Notes under the pieces: generated by a model
Database searches by the model: none
What the model saw: only the letters and a program-made list of their open reading frames with translations
What the model was told of the DNA's origin: nothing
Shown here: piece by piece, positions 1-10,622 of the stretch
Layout of the letters: every line of letters starts with the position of its first letter
How positions within the stretch are numbered: the stretch's first letter is position 1
Assembly (NCBI GenBank): GCA_028289605.1
Contig: JANQON010000012.1
Coordinates: 1-64,000, forward strand
DNA from: Hyphococcus sp.
GTDB lineage: Bacteria; Pseudomonadota; Alphaproteobacteria; Caulobacterales; Parvularculaceae
Direction: 5' to 3'
DNA: 64,000 nt
Made by a program: the position numbers and the translations under genes

Positions 1-154
1 CCTTTTCCATTTCCTGCGTCTTGGCGTTAAACGCCTTGCAGAATTCCATGATGTTGAGACCGCGCTGGCCAAGCGCCGGGCCGATCGGGGGAGACGGCGT
101 CGCCGCGCCCGCCGGGACCTGAAGTTTCAGGTAGCCTGCTATTTTCTTCGCCAT
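1..154 (-). CDS. rplK: 50S ribosomal protein L11 (5' end only)
   Basis: The reverse strand from the ATG at 152-154 reads [16 protein letters not shown] followed by [13 protein letters not shown] and [11 protein letters not shown], the highly conserved start of ribosomal protein L11. L11 forms the GTPase-associated centre of the 50S subunit with 23S rRNA. Only about 51 residues lie in the window and the rest runs off the left edge. A GGAAGG ribosome binding site lies 5-6 bases upstream of the ATG. In most alphaproteobacteria rplK follows secE-nusG. Here the upstream neighbour is pdhC, across a gene-free gap of about 620 bp. Confidence 0.95.
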   Translation of the reverse strand, partial: MAKKIAGYLKLQVPAGAATPSPPIGPALGQRGLNIMEFCKAFNAKTQEMEK

Positions 155-773
155 GTAGACCTTCCAGTCGTTTGTTGGCGGTCGCCTCGATTTCCGTCGA
201 AGCGGTCGCCGATTGAAGGGCCGCGGTGCGGCTCCGGCTGGACTTTGCCGAAAACCTCCCGCGTTAGAGCCGCGCTGCTTAACGAAATCGGCGTCATCCC
301 ACAAGCCCGCGATGCGCGGTTTTTTGTGGAAAACACAAAAAAAGGGCGCCGCCTATGGGGGACTTGGCGACGCCCGCTTTTGATATGCAACAGAACGCTA
401 CAAAAGACTACGCAACCCGCACTCAAACTCATTCGCGTCACGTAGACACGACTGGTGATGTTATAAACTTACACGGCGCAGGGAGCAAGCCCGCCAGCGA
501 AGGGCGGAGAAACGCAACCCTCGCTGGATTCTCAAAAATTGGCGAGGGGCACATAGCGCAAGGGAGAGAAGAAAGAGCGCCGAGCCGCCTCGCCCGCCGC
601 GGGAAAATGAACGCAACCATCCAGCGACCAGTAGAATATTGCAACGAATTGGAATTTTGTTGCGGCGGGATTGGGGCGAAACGGTGTTAGAAAATCACGA
701 AATGTAATCCTGTGTTTTCAATCACCGCAACTCATTGAAATTGTTTAATAATTAAAGACGACCATCCGAGCCG
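155..773. other. Gene-free region upstream of rplK with structured repeats
   Basis: I see no convincing protein gene on either strand. The stretch holds a strong minus-strand terminator (337-375). A second GC-rich hairpin (CCGCG/CGCGG, about 308-320) lies between it and rplK. Two more hairpin stems occur at 491-507 and 518-548, and there is an imperfect palindrome at 641-663 (GCAAC-AATT-AATT-GTTGC type). The word ACGCAACC appears at 410, 512 and 611, at nearly regular 100-bp intervals. The 700-760 segment is AT-rich and could hold a promoter. The part nearest rplK is probably its promoter and leader. The 380-640 part might encode a small RNA that ends at the terminator, but no known RNA family was recognised. 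Confidence 0.45.
337..375 (-). terminator. Rho-independent terminator, minus strand
   Basis: Read on the minus strand, a 10-bp GC-rich stem (GGGCGTCGCC with GGCGGCGCCC, one G-T pair) with a 12-base loop is followed directly by seven T residues. This is a classical intrinsic terminator. It lies about 400 bp past the pdhC stop and 180 bp before rplK. It would therefore end pdhC transcription, or that of an unrecognised small RNA, and insulate rplK. Confidence 0.75.
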
Positions 774-2090
774 CTACAGCAGCATCGCCGCGGGCTCCTC
801 GATAAACGCCTTGAACGCCCGCAGAAACTCCGCGCCGACGGCGCCGTCGACGACGCGGTGGTCGCATGTCAGCGTTACTGTCATCACCGTCGCAATTTCC
901 ATATTGCCGCCTTTCACAACAACCCGCTGCTCCCCGGCGCCGACCGACATGATCGCGCCGTGGGGCTGGTTGACGATGGATGCAAAGGAGGTGATCCCGA
1001 ACATGCCGAGATTGGAAACGGAAAACGTGCCGCCCTGATACTCTTCAGGCTTCAGTTTTCGCGACCTGGCCCGTGACGCCATGTCTTTAATCTCGGCCGA
1101 AATCTGTTTCAGGCCTTTTTCCTCGGCCTTCCACACGATCGGCGTGATCAGGCCGCCGTCGATGGCGACCGCCACGCCGATATCGGCGTGTTTGTGCAGG
1201 AGAATGGCTTCATCGGTAAACGTCGCGTTGGCGGCAGGCACCGCCTTTAACGCCATCGCCGACGCCTTAATGATGAAGTCGTTGACGGAGAGCTTAAAGA
1301 CGCCGTCACCCTCTTTCGGCGACGTCGCATTTATCCGCGCCCGCGCTGCGAGAAGATTGTCGAGTTCAATGTCGATATTCAGCGGGAAATGCGGCACTTC
1401 CTGGTTGAAGCTCTGGGTCAGGCGCTTTGCGATGACTTTGCGCATGCCGTCGAGCTTGACCGCCTCGTAGCTCTCAGGGGGATAGAGTCTGGCGTCAACG
1501 CTGGCCGGAGCGATCTGCGCTTGCGCCGCCGCAGGCGCCGCTTTGCCGGTCCCCTCTTTCAGCGCCTTTTCGACATCGCGTTTTACGACGCGTCCGCGCG
1601 GCCCGCTGCCGGCGACGGCGCTGAGATCCAGCCCGGCCTGTTCCGCCATGCGTCTCGCGAGCGGCGAGGCCATGATCCGTCCGCCGGCTGCGCCCGCGGC
1701 GGGCGCAGCGGTCGGCGCCGGCGCGGGTTTCGCTGGCTCGGCGGCGCCGTTTGCCGCTGGATTAGGCGCCGGCGCTTCGGCGGGCTGCGCTGCGCCCGGC
1801 GTCGTCGGTGCGCCCAGCGCCCCAACATCAATGGCGTCAGCGCTCTCGCCGTCCTCCAGGAGAACCGCGATCGGGACGTTGACCTTTACGTTTTCCGTAC
1901 CGGCGTTGATGAGAATCTTACCGACCACGCCTTCGTCGATCGCCTCGACCTCCATGGTCGCCTTGTCGGTTTCGATCTCTGCAATGACGTCGCCGGACGA
2001 AACCGAGTCGCCTTCCTTGACGTTCCACTTGGCGAGCGTGCCCTCCTCCATGGTGGGAGAAAGGGCGGGCATGAGAATAGGCGTAGGCAT
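774..2090 (-). CDS. pdhC: Pyruvate dehydrogenase E2, dihydrolipoamide acetyltransferase
   Basis: This 438-residue protein is the E2 core of the pyruvate dehydrogenase complex. It transfers the acetyl group from E1-bound hydroxyethyl-TPP to CoA through a lipoyl arm. Residues 1-80 form a lipoyl domain with the [11 protein letters not shown] lipoylation motif. A long Ala/Pro-rich linker follows. A peripheral subunit-binding domain ([28 protein letters not shown]) sits around residues 145-185. The C-terminal catalytic domain contains the DHRVVDG active-site motif near the end. I chose the ATG at 2088-2090 because the conserved [17 protein letters not shown] begins there. Upstream in the same strand lie a glycosyltransferase, a GFA protein and then pdhB, so the PDH genes are split. 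Confidence 0.95.
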   Translation of the reverse strand: MPTPILMPALSPTMEEGTLAKWNVKEGDSVSSGDVIAEIETDKATMEVEAIDEGVVGKILINAGTENVKVNVPIAVLLEDGESADAIDVGALGAPTTPGAAQPAEAPAPNPAANGAAEPAKPAPAPTAAPAAGAAGGRIMASPLARRMAEQAGLDLSAVAGSGPRGRVVKRDVEKALKEGTGKAAPAAAQAQIAPASVDARLYPPESYEAVKLDGMRKVIAKRLTQSFNQEVPHFPLNIDIELDNLLAARARINATSPKEGDGVFKLSVNDFIIKASAMALKAVPAANATFTDEAILLHKHADIGVAVAIDGGLITPIVWKAEEKGLKQISAEIKDMASRARSRKLKPEEYQGGTFSVSNLGMFGITSFASIVNQPHGAIMSVGAGEQRVVVKGGNMEIATVMTVTLTCDHRVVDGAVGAEFLRAFKAFIEEPAAMLL

Positions 2091-2180
2091 TGATGTGCGT
2101 TCTCTCAGCTGCGTGCGTTCGGCGCTGTCATTCAGCGGCCGGACCATACGCCCACTGCGGCCCAGTGGCAATTCAAGCGG

Positions 2181-3059
2181 CTAGTTGAAAAACTGGTAGC
2201 GCGGGACCCCAAAACGGTCGCGCAAAACGTCGGAGAGACGCTGGTACTGCGCCTCGGGGCGAAGCCCGATGAAATGCCCGATGGACGTATCGTGCTCCAC
2301 CCACCCCTTGGCGAGAAACCGATCCATCAGCCAATAGCCTGTCGCTTTTTTCAGGCGGCTGACCCCTTTCTCAATGTCGAACTCGAAGCCCTTTGCCAGA
2401 TAGGTAGTGGCCATGACGGTTCCTTCCGCGGGGGTGTAGGAGATCGCGTCAACACCGCATTTCGCCATCGCGGCGGCGAAGAAGGGTTGATCCGCCGCGA
2501 CGCTCCCGCGCTTTCTTCGCAGGTTCATCAGCGCCGGATCGCCCGCTTTGAAAAGCGCCCGGGCCTCCTCAAACACGCGACGGGCGGCCTCGTTTCGTTT
2601 GAAATAAATGAGCCCGGCGTTGATCTGATAAATGAAATCAACGCCCGCCGCCTGCATCATCGCGCCGACATCCAGTCCGTAACATCGACCGGAGGTGCGT
2701 TTGCTCCCGGGGATGCTGAAATCATGACCGCTGAACTTGCGCCAGTGTCGACCCATGTCCGGCTTCATGAAGAGACAGTCGGCGTCCACATACATGTTCT
2801 CGTCAAACGGCGAGACGTCAAAGATGTTGAGTTTGACCGCGCTGCCTCGAAGATCGTCGGGCGTTTGAAGCTCAGCGTGCAAATCGAAATGCGCTTTCGT
2901 TTCCTCCGGTATGCTGTCGCAGTCTTTCGCCAACAAAAGGATCGGGCGCGTCGAATCGTTGAGCTTCGCCGACAATGCGAGATTGACCGCCATTTCCAGA
3001 TACTTGCGCGCGCCATAGGCGATGGTGACATAGCCCTGCCGGCGAGACTCAACGCTCAT
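2181..3059 (-). CDS. Putative glycosyltransferase with DxD motif
   Basis: This 292-residue protein begins with a beta strand (GYVTIAYG) and has YVDADCLF around residue 95. That is the DxD-type motif used by GT-A glycosyltransferases for metal and nucleotide-sugar binding. The general layout resembles GT8-like or nucleotide-diphospho-sugar transferase families. The sugar and acceptor cannot be read from sequence. The ATG at 3057-3059 is preceded by GAGG at suitable spacing. A longer TTG start at 3074 is possible but would swallow that ribosome binding site. No signal peptide or membrane segment is evident. It lies between pdhC and a GFA-family gene on the same strand, with no obvious functional link to PDH. 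Confidence 0.7.
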   Translation of the reverse strand: MSVESRRQGYVTIAYGARKYLEMAVNLALSAKLNDSTRPILLLAKDCDSIPEETKAHFDLHAELQTPDDLRGSAVKLNIFDVSPFDENMYVDADCLFMKPDMGRHWRKFSGHDFSIPGSKRTSGRCYGLDVGAMMQAAGVDFIYQINAGLIYFKRNEAARRVFEEARALFKAGDPALMNLRRKRGSVAADQPFFAAAMAKCGVDAISYTPAEGTVMATTYLAKGFEFDIEKGVSRLKKATGYWLMDRFLAKGWVEHDTSIGHFIGLRPEAQYQRLSDVLRDRFGVPRYQFFN

Positions 3060-3136
3060 TTTCGGTAACCTCAAACGCTCTTCACAAACAACATGTCATC
3101 CGGATCGCGTGTTTCAATGAACACGCGCGGCTCATG

Positions 3137-3586
3137 TTAATGCGGACCGAAAAACGAAGCGTTAAGGTCGGTGTCCTTGAAGATTGTCGGCGTCCACTTT
3201 TCGAAACGGCGGGCAATGCGTTGGTCCGCTGTTTCCTCTTCGTAGTCCATGGGCGCTTCTGCAACGCTCAAGAAGGCTGACATGCGCAATCCGACTACGT
3301 TGATTGTCGAGCGGATTTGATCGCCTTCGCCGATAACGGCGGCGACATACGTCCCGCAATGTCTGCAGATTAGAAAATCTGCAGTTTTTAATCCGAAGCG
3401 ATACCGGTGAAGGTCGGAGGCGGAGCCTTCGATTGTCGTTCGCCCTTGGCCGTCCGAGATGTTGACGGCGCCCTGGCGCCGGCAAAAAGCGCACTGGCAA
3501 GTCCGCACGCCGAGAGCTTCGGGTGTCTTTTGCGTTTCAAAAGACGTTTTTATTTTCCCGCAATGACATTGGCCCGTATGGAGCAT
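3137..3586 (-). CDS. GFA / CENP-V family zinc-binding protein
   Basis: This 149-residue protein carries the cysteine pattern of the GFA (glutathione-dependent formaldehyde-activating enzyme-like) fold. It has GQCHCGK near the N-terminus, RTCQCAFCRRQG around residue 30 and CRHCGTYV around residue 75. These cysteines bind zinc in the family. Members are often annotated as glutathione-dependent formaldehyde-activating, but for most the activity is unproven. I start at the ATG 3584-3586, right before the first CxC. Extending further upstream would translate the inverted-repeat element at 3624-3695. Confidence 0.8.
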   Translation of the reverse strand: MLHTGQCHCGKIKTSFETQKTPEALGVRTCQCAFCRRQGAVNISDGQGRTTIEGSASDLHRYRFGLKTADFLICRHCGTYVAAVIGEGDQIRSTINVVGLRMSAFLSVAEAPMDYEEETADQRIARRFEKWTPTIFKDTDLNASFFGPH

Positions 3587-3623
3587 TACATTACCGCTTC
3601 TTGCCTTGCGCCTTATCTCTCCA

Positions 3624-3695
3624 CCGCTCATCCCCGCGAAAGCGGAGATCCAGAAACCTTGAGCGATGGACCCCCGCTTTCGCGGGGATGAGCGG
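3624..3695. repeat. Dispersed inverted-repeat (REP-like) element, copy 1
   Basis: Two perfect 22-bp arms, CCGCTCATCCCCGCGAAAGCGG (3624-3645) and its reverse complement (3674-3695), enclose about 28 bp. The same end sequence occurs at 57709, 59165 and 61633. Such palindromic elements are frequent between genes in alphaproteobacteria. RNA from either strand would fold into a long hairpin. This copy sits between pdhB and the GFA gene. Confidence 0.85.
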
Positions 3696-3777
3696 AGACT
3701 GACAATCCAGAAAACGAACAACGATAGACTTATGCCTTAACTCTCAGCAAAGCCGTCGACTATCGTAGACCAGAACT

Positions 3778-5172
3778 CTACTCCCGATACATCACCGTCT
3801 TCACCGCCTTCACGATCTTCTCCGCATTGGGAAGGCTCAAGGCTTCAAGATTGGCGGCGTAAGGCAGCGGCGTGTCTTCCTGCGTGACGCGCGCGGGCGG
3901 CGCGTCGAGATAGTCAAACGCGTGCTGGGTCACCTGCCAGCCGACTTCCGCGCCAACGCCGCAAGGCGCCCATCCCTCTTCCACCGTTACGACGCGGTTG
4001 GTTTTCTTGACGGACTCGATCACCGTGGCCGCGTCCATCGGCCTGAGCGTGCGCAAATCGACGACTTCCGCTGAGACGCCTTCTCCGGCGAGCATTTCGG
4101 CGGCTTCCAGGGAGAACTTTACGCCGCGGGAATAGGAGACAATCGTAACGTCTGAACCTTCCCTGACGACTTTCGCCTTGCCGATCGGCAGCACCCAATC
4201 CTCAACATCGGGCACGTCCATCTTGTCGCCGTAGAGCAGCTCATGCTCGAGAAAGACGACCGGATTCGGATCGCGGATCGCCGCTTTCAGAAGACCTTTG
4301 GCGTCGGACGCCGAATAGGGCGAGATCACGATCAAACCAGGCACGTTGGCGTACCAGGCCGCGTAATCTTGAGAATGCTGAGCCGCCACCCGGCTCGCCG
4401 CGGCGTTGGGCCCCCGGAACACAATCGGACTGCCCATCTGTCCGCCGGACATGTAGCGCGTCTTGGCGGCGGAATTAATAATGTGATCAATCGCCTGCAT
4501 GGCGAAGTTCCACGTCATGAATTCGACAATCGGCTTCAAGCCGGCGAACGCAGCGCCGACGCCGAGCCCGGCGAATCCGTACTCCGTGATCGGCGTGTCG
4601 ACGACGCGGCGCGGGCCGAATTCATCGAGCAATCCCCGGCTGACCTTATAGGCGCCCTGATACTCCGCCACTTCCTCGCCCATCAGAAACACGTCCTCGT
4701 CCCGGCGCATTTCTTCCGCCATCGCATCGCGCAGGGCGTCGCGGATGGTGGTCTCAATCATTTCGACATCTTCGGGAAGCTCAGGGTCGCTCGCCGCCGT
4801 GGACGCCGGAACCGCAGGCGCGGGCGTTTCCATCTCCGATGACGGCGCAGGCGTCTCGCTTGCAGCATCCGATTGAGCGCCGCCGGACGACCCATTGAGT
4901 TTTGAAACGTCGATATCATCGGCGCTCTCGCCATCGCCGACAATCACGGCGATCGGCTCGTTCACCTTGACGTTTTCGGTCCCCTCGGAAATCAGGATTT
5001 TACCGATGACGCCGTCATCGACCGCTTCGACCTCCATTGTCGCCTTATCTGTTTCGATTTCGGCGATCACGTCTCCCGAAGAGACTTTGTCACCCTCTTT
5101 CACTGACCATTTCGCGAGCGTCCCCTCTTCCATGGTCGGGGACAGGGCAGGCATTAGAACCGGCGTCGGCAT
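3778..5172 (-). CDS. pdhB: Pyruvate dehydrogenase E1 beta with N-terminal lipoyl domain
   Basis: This 464-residue protein is the E1 beta subunit of pyruvate dehydrogenase, which together with E1 alpha decarboxylates pyruvate using TPP. The first 80 residues are a lipoyl domain ([28 protein letters not shown]), nearly identical to that of the E2 in this window. A Ser/Pro/Ala linker follows. The E1 beta transketolase-like domain starts near residue 140 ([30 protein letters not shown]). A lipoyl-bearing E1 beta is typical of alphaproteobacteria. The ATG at 5170-5172 matches the E2 start. No E1 alpha gene (pdhA) lies upstream. The next gene is divergent, so the complex's subunit genes are dispersed. 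Confidence 0.95.
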   Translation of the reverse strand: MPTPVLMPALSPTMEEGTLAKWSVKEGDKVSSGDVIAEIETDKATMEVEAVDDGVIGKILISEGTENVKVNEPIAVIVGDGESADDIDVSKLNGSSGGAQSDAASETPAPSSEMETPAPAVPASTAASDPELPEDVEMIETTIRDALRDAMAEEMRRDEDVFLMGEEVAEYQGAYKVSRGLLDEFGPRRVVDTPITEYGFAGLGVGAAFAGLKPIVEFMTWNFAMQAIDHIINSAAKTRYMSGGQMGSPIVFRGPNAAASRVAAQHSQDYAAWYANVPGLIVISPYSASDAKGLLKAAIRDPNPVVFLEHELLYGDKMDVPDVEDWVLPIGKAKVVREGSDVTIVSYSRGVKFSLEAAEMLAGEGVSAEVVDLRTLRPMDAATVIESVKKTNRVVTVEEGWAPCGVGAEVGWQVTQHAFDYLDAPPARVTQEDTPLPYAANLEALSLPNAEKIVKAVKTVMYRE

Positions 5173-5386
5173 TGATTTTTCTCTGCTTTCCCAAACGACG
5201 GATTTTCCTTGCCTCAAAGGGACCGCTGAAACAAGGGGACGACATCCATTTGAGGATACCCGGGACGCTCATCATGAGAAAAAGTCGCCGGGATCCTCAC
5301 CTGCGCGGCGGCAAAAACCGGCGGTCTGATGGCCTTTTGTTGAGAACGCCCATACGCTGAGTCACAGTTTTGGAGGGACGTCGTTC

Positions 5387-6362
5387 GTGAAGGCTTTGTT
5401 GCTGTGCGTGGTCTTTTTCGCGGCCGGCGAGCGCCGAAGATCTGAACGCCCTGCTCGACGCCGCCGCCCCGGGCGACCTCATCGAAACCGGGCCGGCTGA
5501 TTTCGGCGACGTCAGCCTGCGCAACGTCAGTTTTTCCCCTGCGGTGACCATCTCCTTCCATCCGGACGCTAGCCTGACCAGTCTCGTCTTGAGGGACGTG
5601 GAAGGCGTCCACTTTGACAGCCTGCGCGTTGAGGCGGGCGAAACAACCTCTCCGAAATCCGCAAAAGCCGTTTACATCCAGCGCGGCGGCGACATTGCTT
5701 TTCGGGGCGCTGAAATCGCATGGTCAAATGACGGCGATCCGTCAAACGACGGATCGGGCGTATTCGCCGACGGCGTCGCCGGCCTTGTCGTGGAAAACAG
5801 CCTCATTCACGACGTCCGCAACGGGATCGTCGTGACAAGCGCACACGACGTTTCGATCACCGGATCGCGGGTGGCCAACATTCTCGCCGACGGGGTTTCG
5901 GTGAGCGGCACAACGAACATGCTCATCAAAGACAATCTCTGTATCGACTTTGCGGCGCGGGGGACGTCGGGCGTTCACCCGGACTGCATTCAACTGCAGG
6001 CGGGATCGCGCGCCATCGCCAATGAGAACATCCGCATCATCGACAATGTTTCGCTGAAAGGCTTTGGCGACACCGCCCAGGGAATTTTTGTGAAGAGTAA
6101 GTATGTCGGCGTACCGCACAGAGACATTCTGATCGAGAACAACCTCATCAAGCAATCGGTGACGCTCGGCATTTACGGGGAGAACGTGGACGGCCTGACG
6201 ATTCGCGGCAATCGGGTGCTGTCATCGCCTGAGGCCGATACCCCGCCGCGCATCCTCGTGCGCGATCCGTCTTCTGGGGTGGTCATCGAAAACAAAACGG
6301 CCTGGCGCATTGTCGCGCCGGCCGGCGCGACCGTGAGCGGCAATACGGCGCTCGAAGACTAG
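5387..6362 (+). pseudogene. Secreted right-handed beta-helix protein, frameshifted near its signal peptide
   Basis: A GTG at 5387, preceded by GGAGG at 5372-5376, starts a signal-peptide-like stretch, (M)KALLLCVVFFAAG. Around 5425-5433 the reading must shift frame to continue as SAEDLNALLDAAAPGD and on through a parallel beta-helix body. That body has repeated short strand and turn units, such as VENSLIHDVRNGIV and IENNLIKQSVTLGIYG. Restoring two bases (CG) in the GGCGAGCG tract would give a clean AxA cleavage site and one open frame of about 325 residues. Without it, the only downstream start in the body frame is a GTG at 5544, which has no signal peptide. The fold is common to periplasmic or secreted polysaccharide-acting proteins (pectate-lyase-like). 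The substrate is unknown. It is either a true frameshift or a sequencing error. Confidence 0.75.
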
Positions 6363-6372
6363 GACTAGCAGT

Positions 6373-6810
6373 TTAGAGCCCGAAACCCGACCCGGTTTCG
6401 CGCGGATGGAGCCTGATCAACCGAGAGTCAGCCACGGCCGCCTGGCGATGGTGAACAATCGCCTGATAGGCGGGATCCTTCACCATCTCGGCAAAAGCGC
6501 CGGCGCTTGGATATTCAGCAATAAAGGCGACGTCCCACGCCTCATCGTCGGGTCCGATCAAAACAAGCTTGGGATCCCAAGCGTGGACAATTTTGCCGCC
6601 GACGCGAGAAAAAATCGGCGCGCTTTCCTTGCCGTAGGCCTTGTAGGCCTCAGCCCCCGAAGCCTCGCGGCCGTCCTCGTATTCCGCCCTCTCCCGCAGC
6701 CGAATGAGGTTCAGCATGTGTATCGGCCCTTCATGGGCCAGCTTCATCATCTCGGAAAAGCGCTCTCTGGTCGGATCGATATTGCCGCTCACGATAGTGT
6801 TCTCACCCAT
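6373..6810 (-). CDS. DUF1330 domain protein
   Basis: This 145-residue cytoplasmic protein shows the DUF1330 pattern (dimeric alpha/beta-barrel fold). It has GPIHMLNLIRLRERAEY, GAEAYKAYG, then VGGKIVHAWDPKLVLIG and VAFIAEYPSAGAFAEMVKDPAYQ. The family has no established reaction. The start is the ATG at 6808-6810. It sits 20 bp downstream of the hydroxylase gene on the same strand, and its stop faces the frameshifted beta-helix gene. Function is not inferable from context. Confidence 0.75.
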   Translation of the reverse strand: MGENTIVSGNIDPTRERFSEMMKLAHEGPIHMLNLIRLRERAEYEDGREASGAEAYKAYGKESAPIFSRVGGKIVHAWDPKLVLIGPDDEAWDVAFIAEYPSAGAFAEMVKDPAYQAIVHHRQAAVADSRLIRLHPRETGSGFGL

Positions 6811-6830
6811 TCAAAGTCTGCCGCCCCCGA

Positions 6831-7985
6831 CTAGGCAGGTTCGGCCGAAAAAGATTCAACGGCGTCAAAAAGCGTCTCAACAAAAGCTCTTTCTTCGCCG
6901 CTTAGTTCCGGTCGCCACACGTCGAAAAGCAGAACGACTCGGGTTTCAGATGTCGGGTTCTTTGCCTCATGTTCGATCGTGTCGTCAAATATCAGCATCT
7001 CGCCCTCTGTCCATTCCCGGATCTGATTGCCGACGCGCAACCAGCATCCGCGCGGGACCAGAAGCGGCAAATGACAGATCAAGCGCGCATTGCAAACCCC
7101 GCTATGCGGCGGGATATGCGCTCCCGCCGCCAGCCTGGAAAAGAGTATGGAGGGCGAGATAGAGCGAATCTTCGGAATCGGCGCCGCCTCCAAAATCTCG
7201 AGCGTCTTGGGGCAGCGCGTTATATGTTTTGGTTGCGGTGCGCCGTCCTGGTGGAGGTGATAGGCGGACCAATCATGCCGACCCAGAAGCTGTTGACCCA
7301 TTTCACTGATTTTCGGGGCGTTCACGCTGTGCTGAACATACGGGTCAAACGATTCATCCGAACTGATGAGTTCTAAAAGCTCGTCCCGGATCTGACCGAC
7401 TTGGTCCAAGACAGCCGGCGCCCACTCAAACTTGCGCATGTCGTAAAACTGGATTTGCGGCAATTCCGGAAAATAGAACTTGGACGGACTTTGCGGGTAA
7501 ACGGATTTTCTACCGAACATGATATCGATAGCCTGACCGAGACGCGATGTCCCGGCGCCGGCGTCGAACCCTGCGCCGCTTATCTTTTCTCGCAGATACT
7601 CTTCATACGCTGCAGTTGCGCCTTCGATTTCTTTTTGTGCGCGCGCTATCTCCGGTTGAAGATGCGCCGGAAACGGTTGAATGCGCTGCGTCAGCTGAAG
7701 GAATGAACGATAGAACGCCGCGGCGTTGCGGGTCTCACCGAGACCTTTAAACGCATCTGCCTTGATCAGCGCCGCATCGGGACTGGCGGGGTTGTTTTTT
7801 TGAAAGCGATCAATGGCGCCGATACAATCTTCGTATCGCTCCAGCGACCGCGCCGCATGAGCCAGCGCCAGAAGCCCCTGGTCTGACAGCGGCGCCGCTT
7901 CGTCCGCAGCTTTCAGTCGAGCAAACGCATCTTTCACATTGCCGGATCGAAGCGCCGTCACTGCTGCATCAATCTCTGAAGTCAT
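6831..7985 (-). CDS. Aspartyl/asparaginyl beta-hydroxylase with TPR-like N-terminus
   Basis: The 384-residue protein has an N-terminal helical region with TPR-like periodicity (residues 1-110). A C-terminal Asp/Asn beta-hydroxylase domain follows. This family consists of 2-oxoglutarate/Fe(II) dioxygenases. The iron-binding histidines are visible in HIPPHSG and IEHEAKN, flanking RLICHLPLLVPRGCWLRVGN. The first motif reads HxG rather than HxD, as in AspH-type enzymes that use a two-histidine metal site. The substrate is unknown. The ATG at 7983-7985 follows a GGTGGA stretch. A GTG four codons upstream is possible. Confidence 0.85.
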   Translation of the reverse strand: MTSEIDAAVTALRSGNVKDAFARLKAADEAAPLSDQGLLALAHAARSLERYEDCIGAIDRFQKNNPASPDAALIKADAFKGLGETRNAAAFYRSFLQLTQRIQPFPAHLQPEIARAQKEIEGATAAYEEYLREKISGAGFDAGAGTSRLGQAIDIMFGRKSVYPQSPSKFYFPELPQIQFYDMRKFEWAPAVLDQVGQIRDELLELISSDESFDPYVQHSVNAPKISEMGQQLLGRHDWSAYHLHQDGAPQPKHITRCPKTLEILEAAPIPKIRSISPSILFSRLAAGAHIPPHSGVCNARLICHLPLLVPRGCWLRVGNQIREWTEGEMLIFDDTIEHEAKNPTSETRVVLLFDVWRPELSGEERAFVETLFDAVESFSAEPA

Positions 7986-8034
7986 ATGCGGGTCCACCGT
8001 TCGCTACGTTGCAGCGACGCACGCCCAGAGCCGC

Positions 8035-8904
8035 CTAATTGTCAGACTTTCCAAGGTTAGGTTTTTTCTCAATATCCGCCAACCCGGTGAGGCGCTTAAA
8101 AATCCGGTCCGCGACGGCGGACGGCAACAGGTTGCGCATCACCAAGGGGCCCAGATTCTTGGCCGGCGCAGTGTACCGCGAATAGGGATGTTCAGCCGTC
8201 AGCGCCGCATGAACCGCCTCGGCGACGACATTCGGACCCGGCGCATTTGGATGACCTTTCGCGTGCCACGCCTTAAATTTGCGAACGGCGCCGGCGTAGG
8301 GCTCGCCCTCGGCGGTGTGGGCTTCCAAACTCTCTTGCTCCTGATGACCGAACGGCGTGTTGATGAAACCAGGCCGCACCAGAGAGACCTTGAGGCCCAT
8401 CGGCTCAACTTCCCGGCGCAAGGCGTCGGTGACGCCTTCCACGGCGTGTTTTGAAGATGCGTAGGCGCCCTGGAACGGCGCCGCGATCCGACCGGCGATC
8501 GATCCGATATTGACGATACGTCCTCGGCCTGCGGCGCGCATCATCGGCAACACAGCCTGGGTTACGCGCACCAACCCAAACACGTTGGTCTCATACTGAC
8601 GTCGCCATTCCTCGATCGGCGTCGTCTCGATCGGCCCCATGACCGAAACGCCGGCGTTGTTGACCAAACCATAGAGGGAAACACCGTCACTTGTGATGGT
8701 TTCGATCGCATCGGCGACTGACTCATCGTCGGTGACATCCATCGCCACAGGCGTGATCCGACCGCCGGCGATCCCTTCAAGATTACGCAGCTTGTCGAGG
8801 CGCCGAGCCGCCGCATAAACACGAAACCCCTTATGCGCCAAAAAGATCGCGCAGGCCTCGCCGATGCCGCTGGACGCGCCGGTGATCAGGACGGATTGGT
8901 GCAC
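8035..8904 (-). CDS. Short-chain dehydrogenase/reductase
   Basis: A 289-residue classical SDR. It has the TGASSGIGEA nucleotide-binding motif at residues 8-17, NNAGVSVMG at about 88, a catalytic serine in NIGSIAG, and YASSKHA (YxxxK) at about 152. The RR after YAAA suggests NADP preference. The GTG start is supported by GGAGG 6 bases upstream. It lies just downstream of pyrG on the same strand. The substrate cannot be assigned. Confidence 0.88.
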   Translation of the reverse strand: MHQSVLITGASSGIGEACAIFLAHKGFRVYAAARRLDKLRNLEGIAGGRITPVAMDVTDDESVADAIETITSDGVSLYGLVNNAGVSVMGPIETTPIEEWRRQYETNVFGLVRVTQAVLPMMRAAGRGRIVNIGSIAGRIAAPFQGAYASSKHAVEGVTDALRREVEPMGLKVSLVRPGFINTPFGHQEQESLEAHTAEGEPYAGAVRKFKAWHAKGHPNAPGPNVVAEAVHAALTAEHPYSRYTAPAKNLGPLVMRNLLPSAVADRIFKRLTGLADIEKKPNLGKSDN

Positions 8905-8923
8905 ATGATCCTCCCGCGATCAA

Positions 8924-10600
<1,677 letters not shown>

Positions 10601-10622
10601 TCAGGACAGGCTGACGCGCCCG

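Noticed and set aside
1389-2093. Long plus-strand frames opposite pdhC
   Set aside because: They are shadows of the GC-rich pdhC code, rich in Arg/Ala/Gly, with no recognisable domain.
3587-3721. N-terminal extension of the GFA protein
   Set aside because: It would translate the inverted-repeat element. The conserved protein begins at the ATG 3586.
5173-5386. Remnant of pdhA upstream of pdhB
   Set aside because: No E1 alpha motif is readable in this 214-bp gap in any frame.
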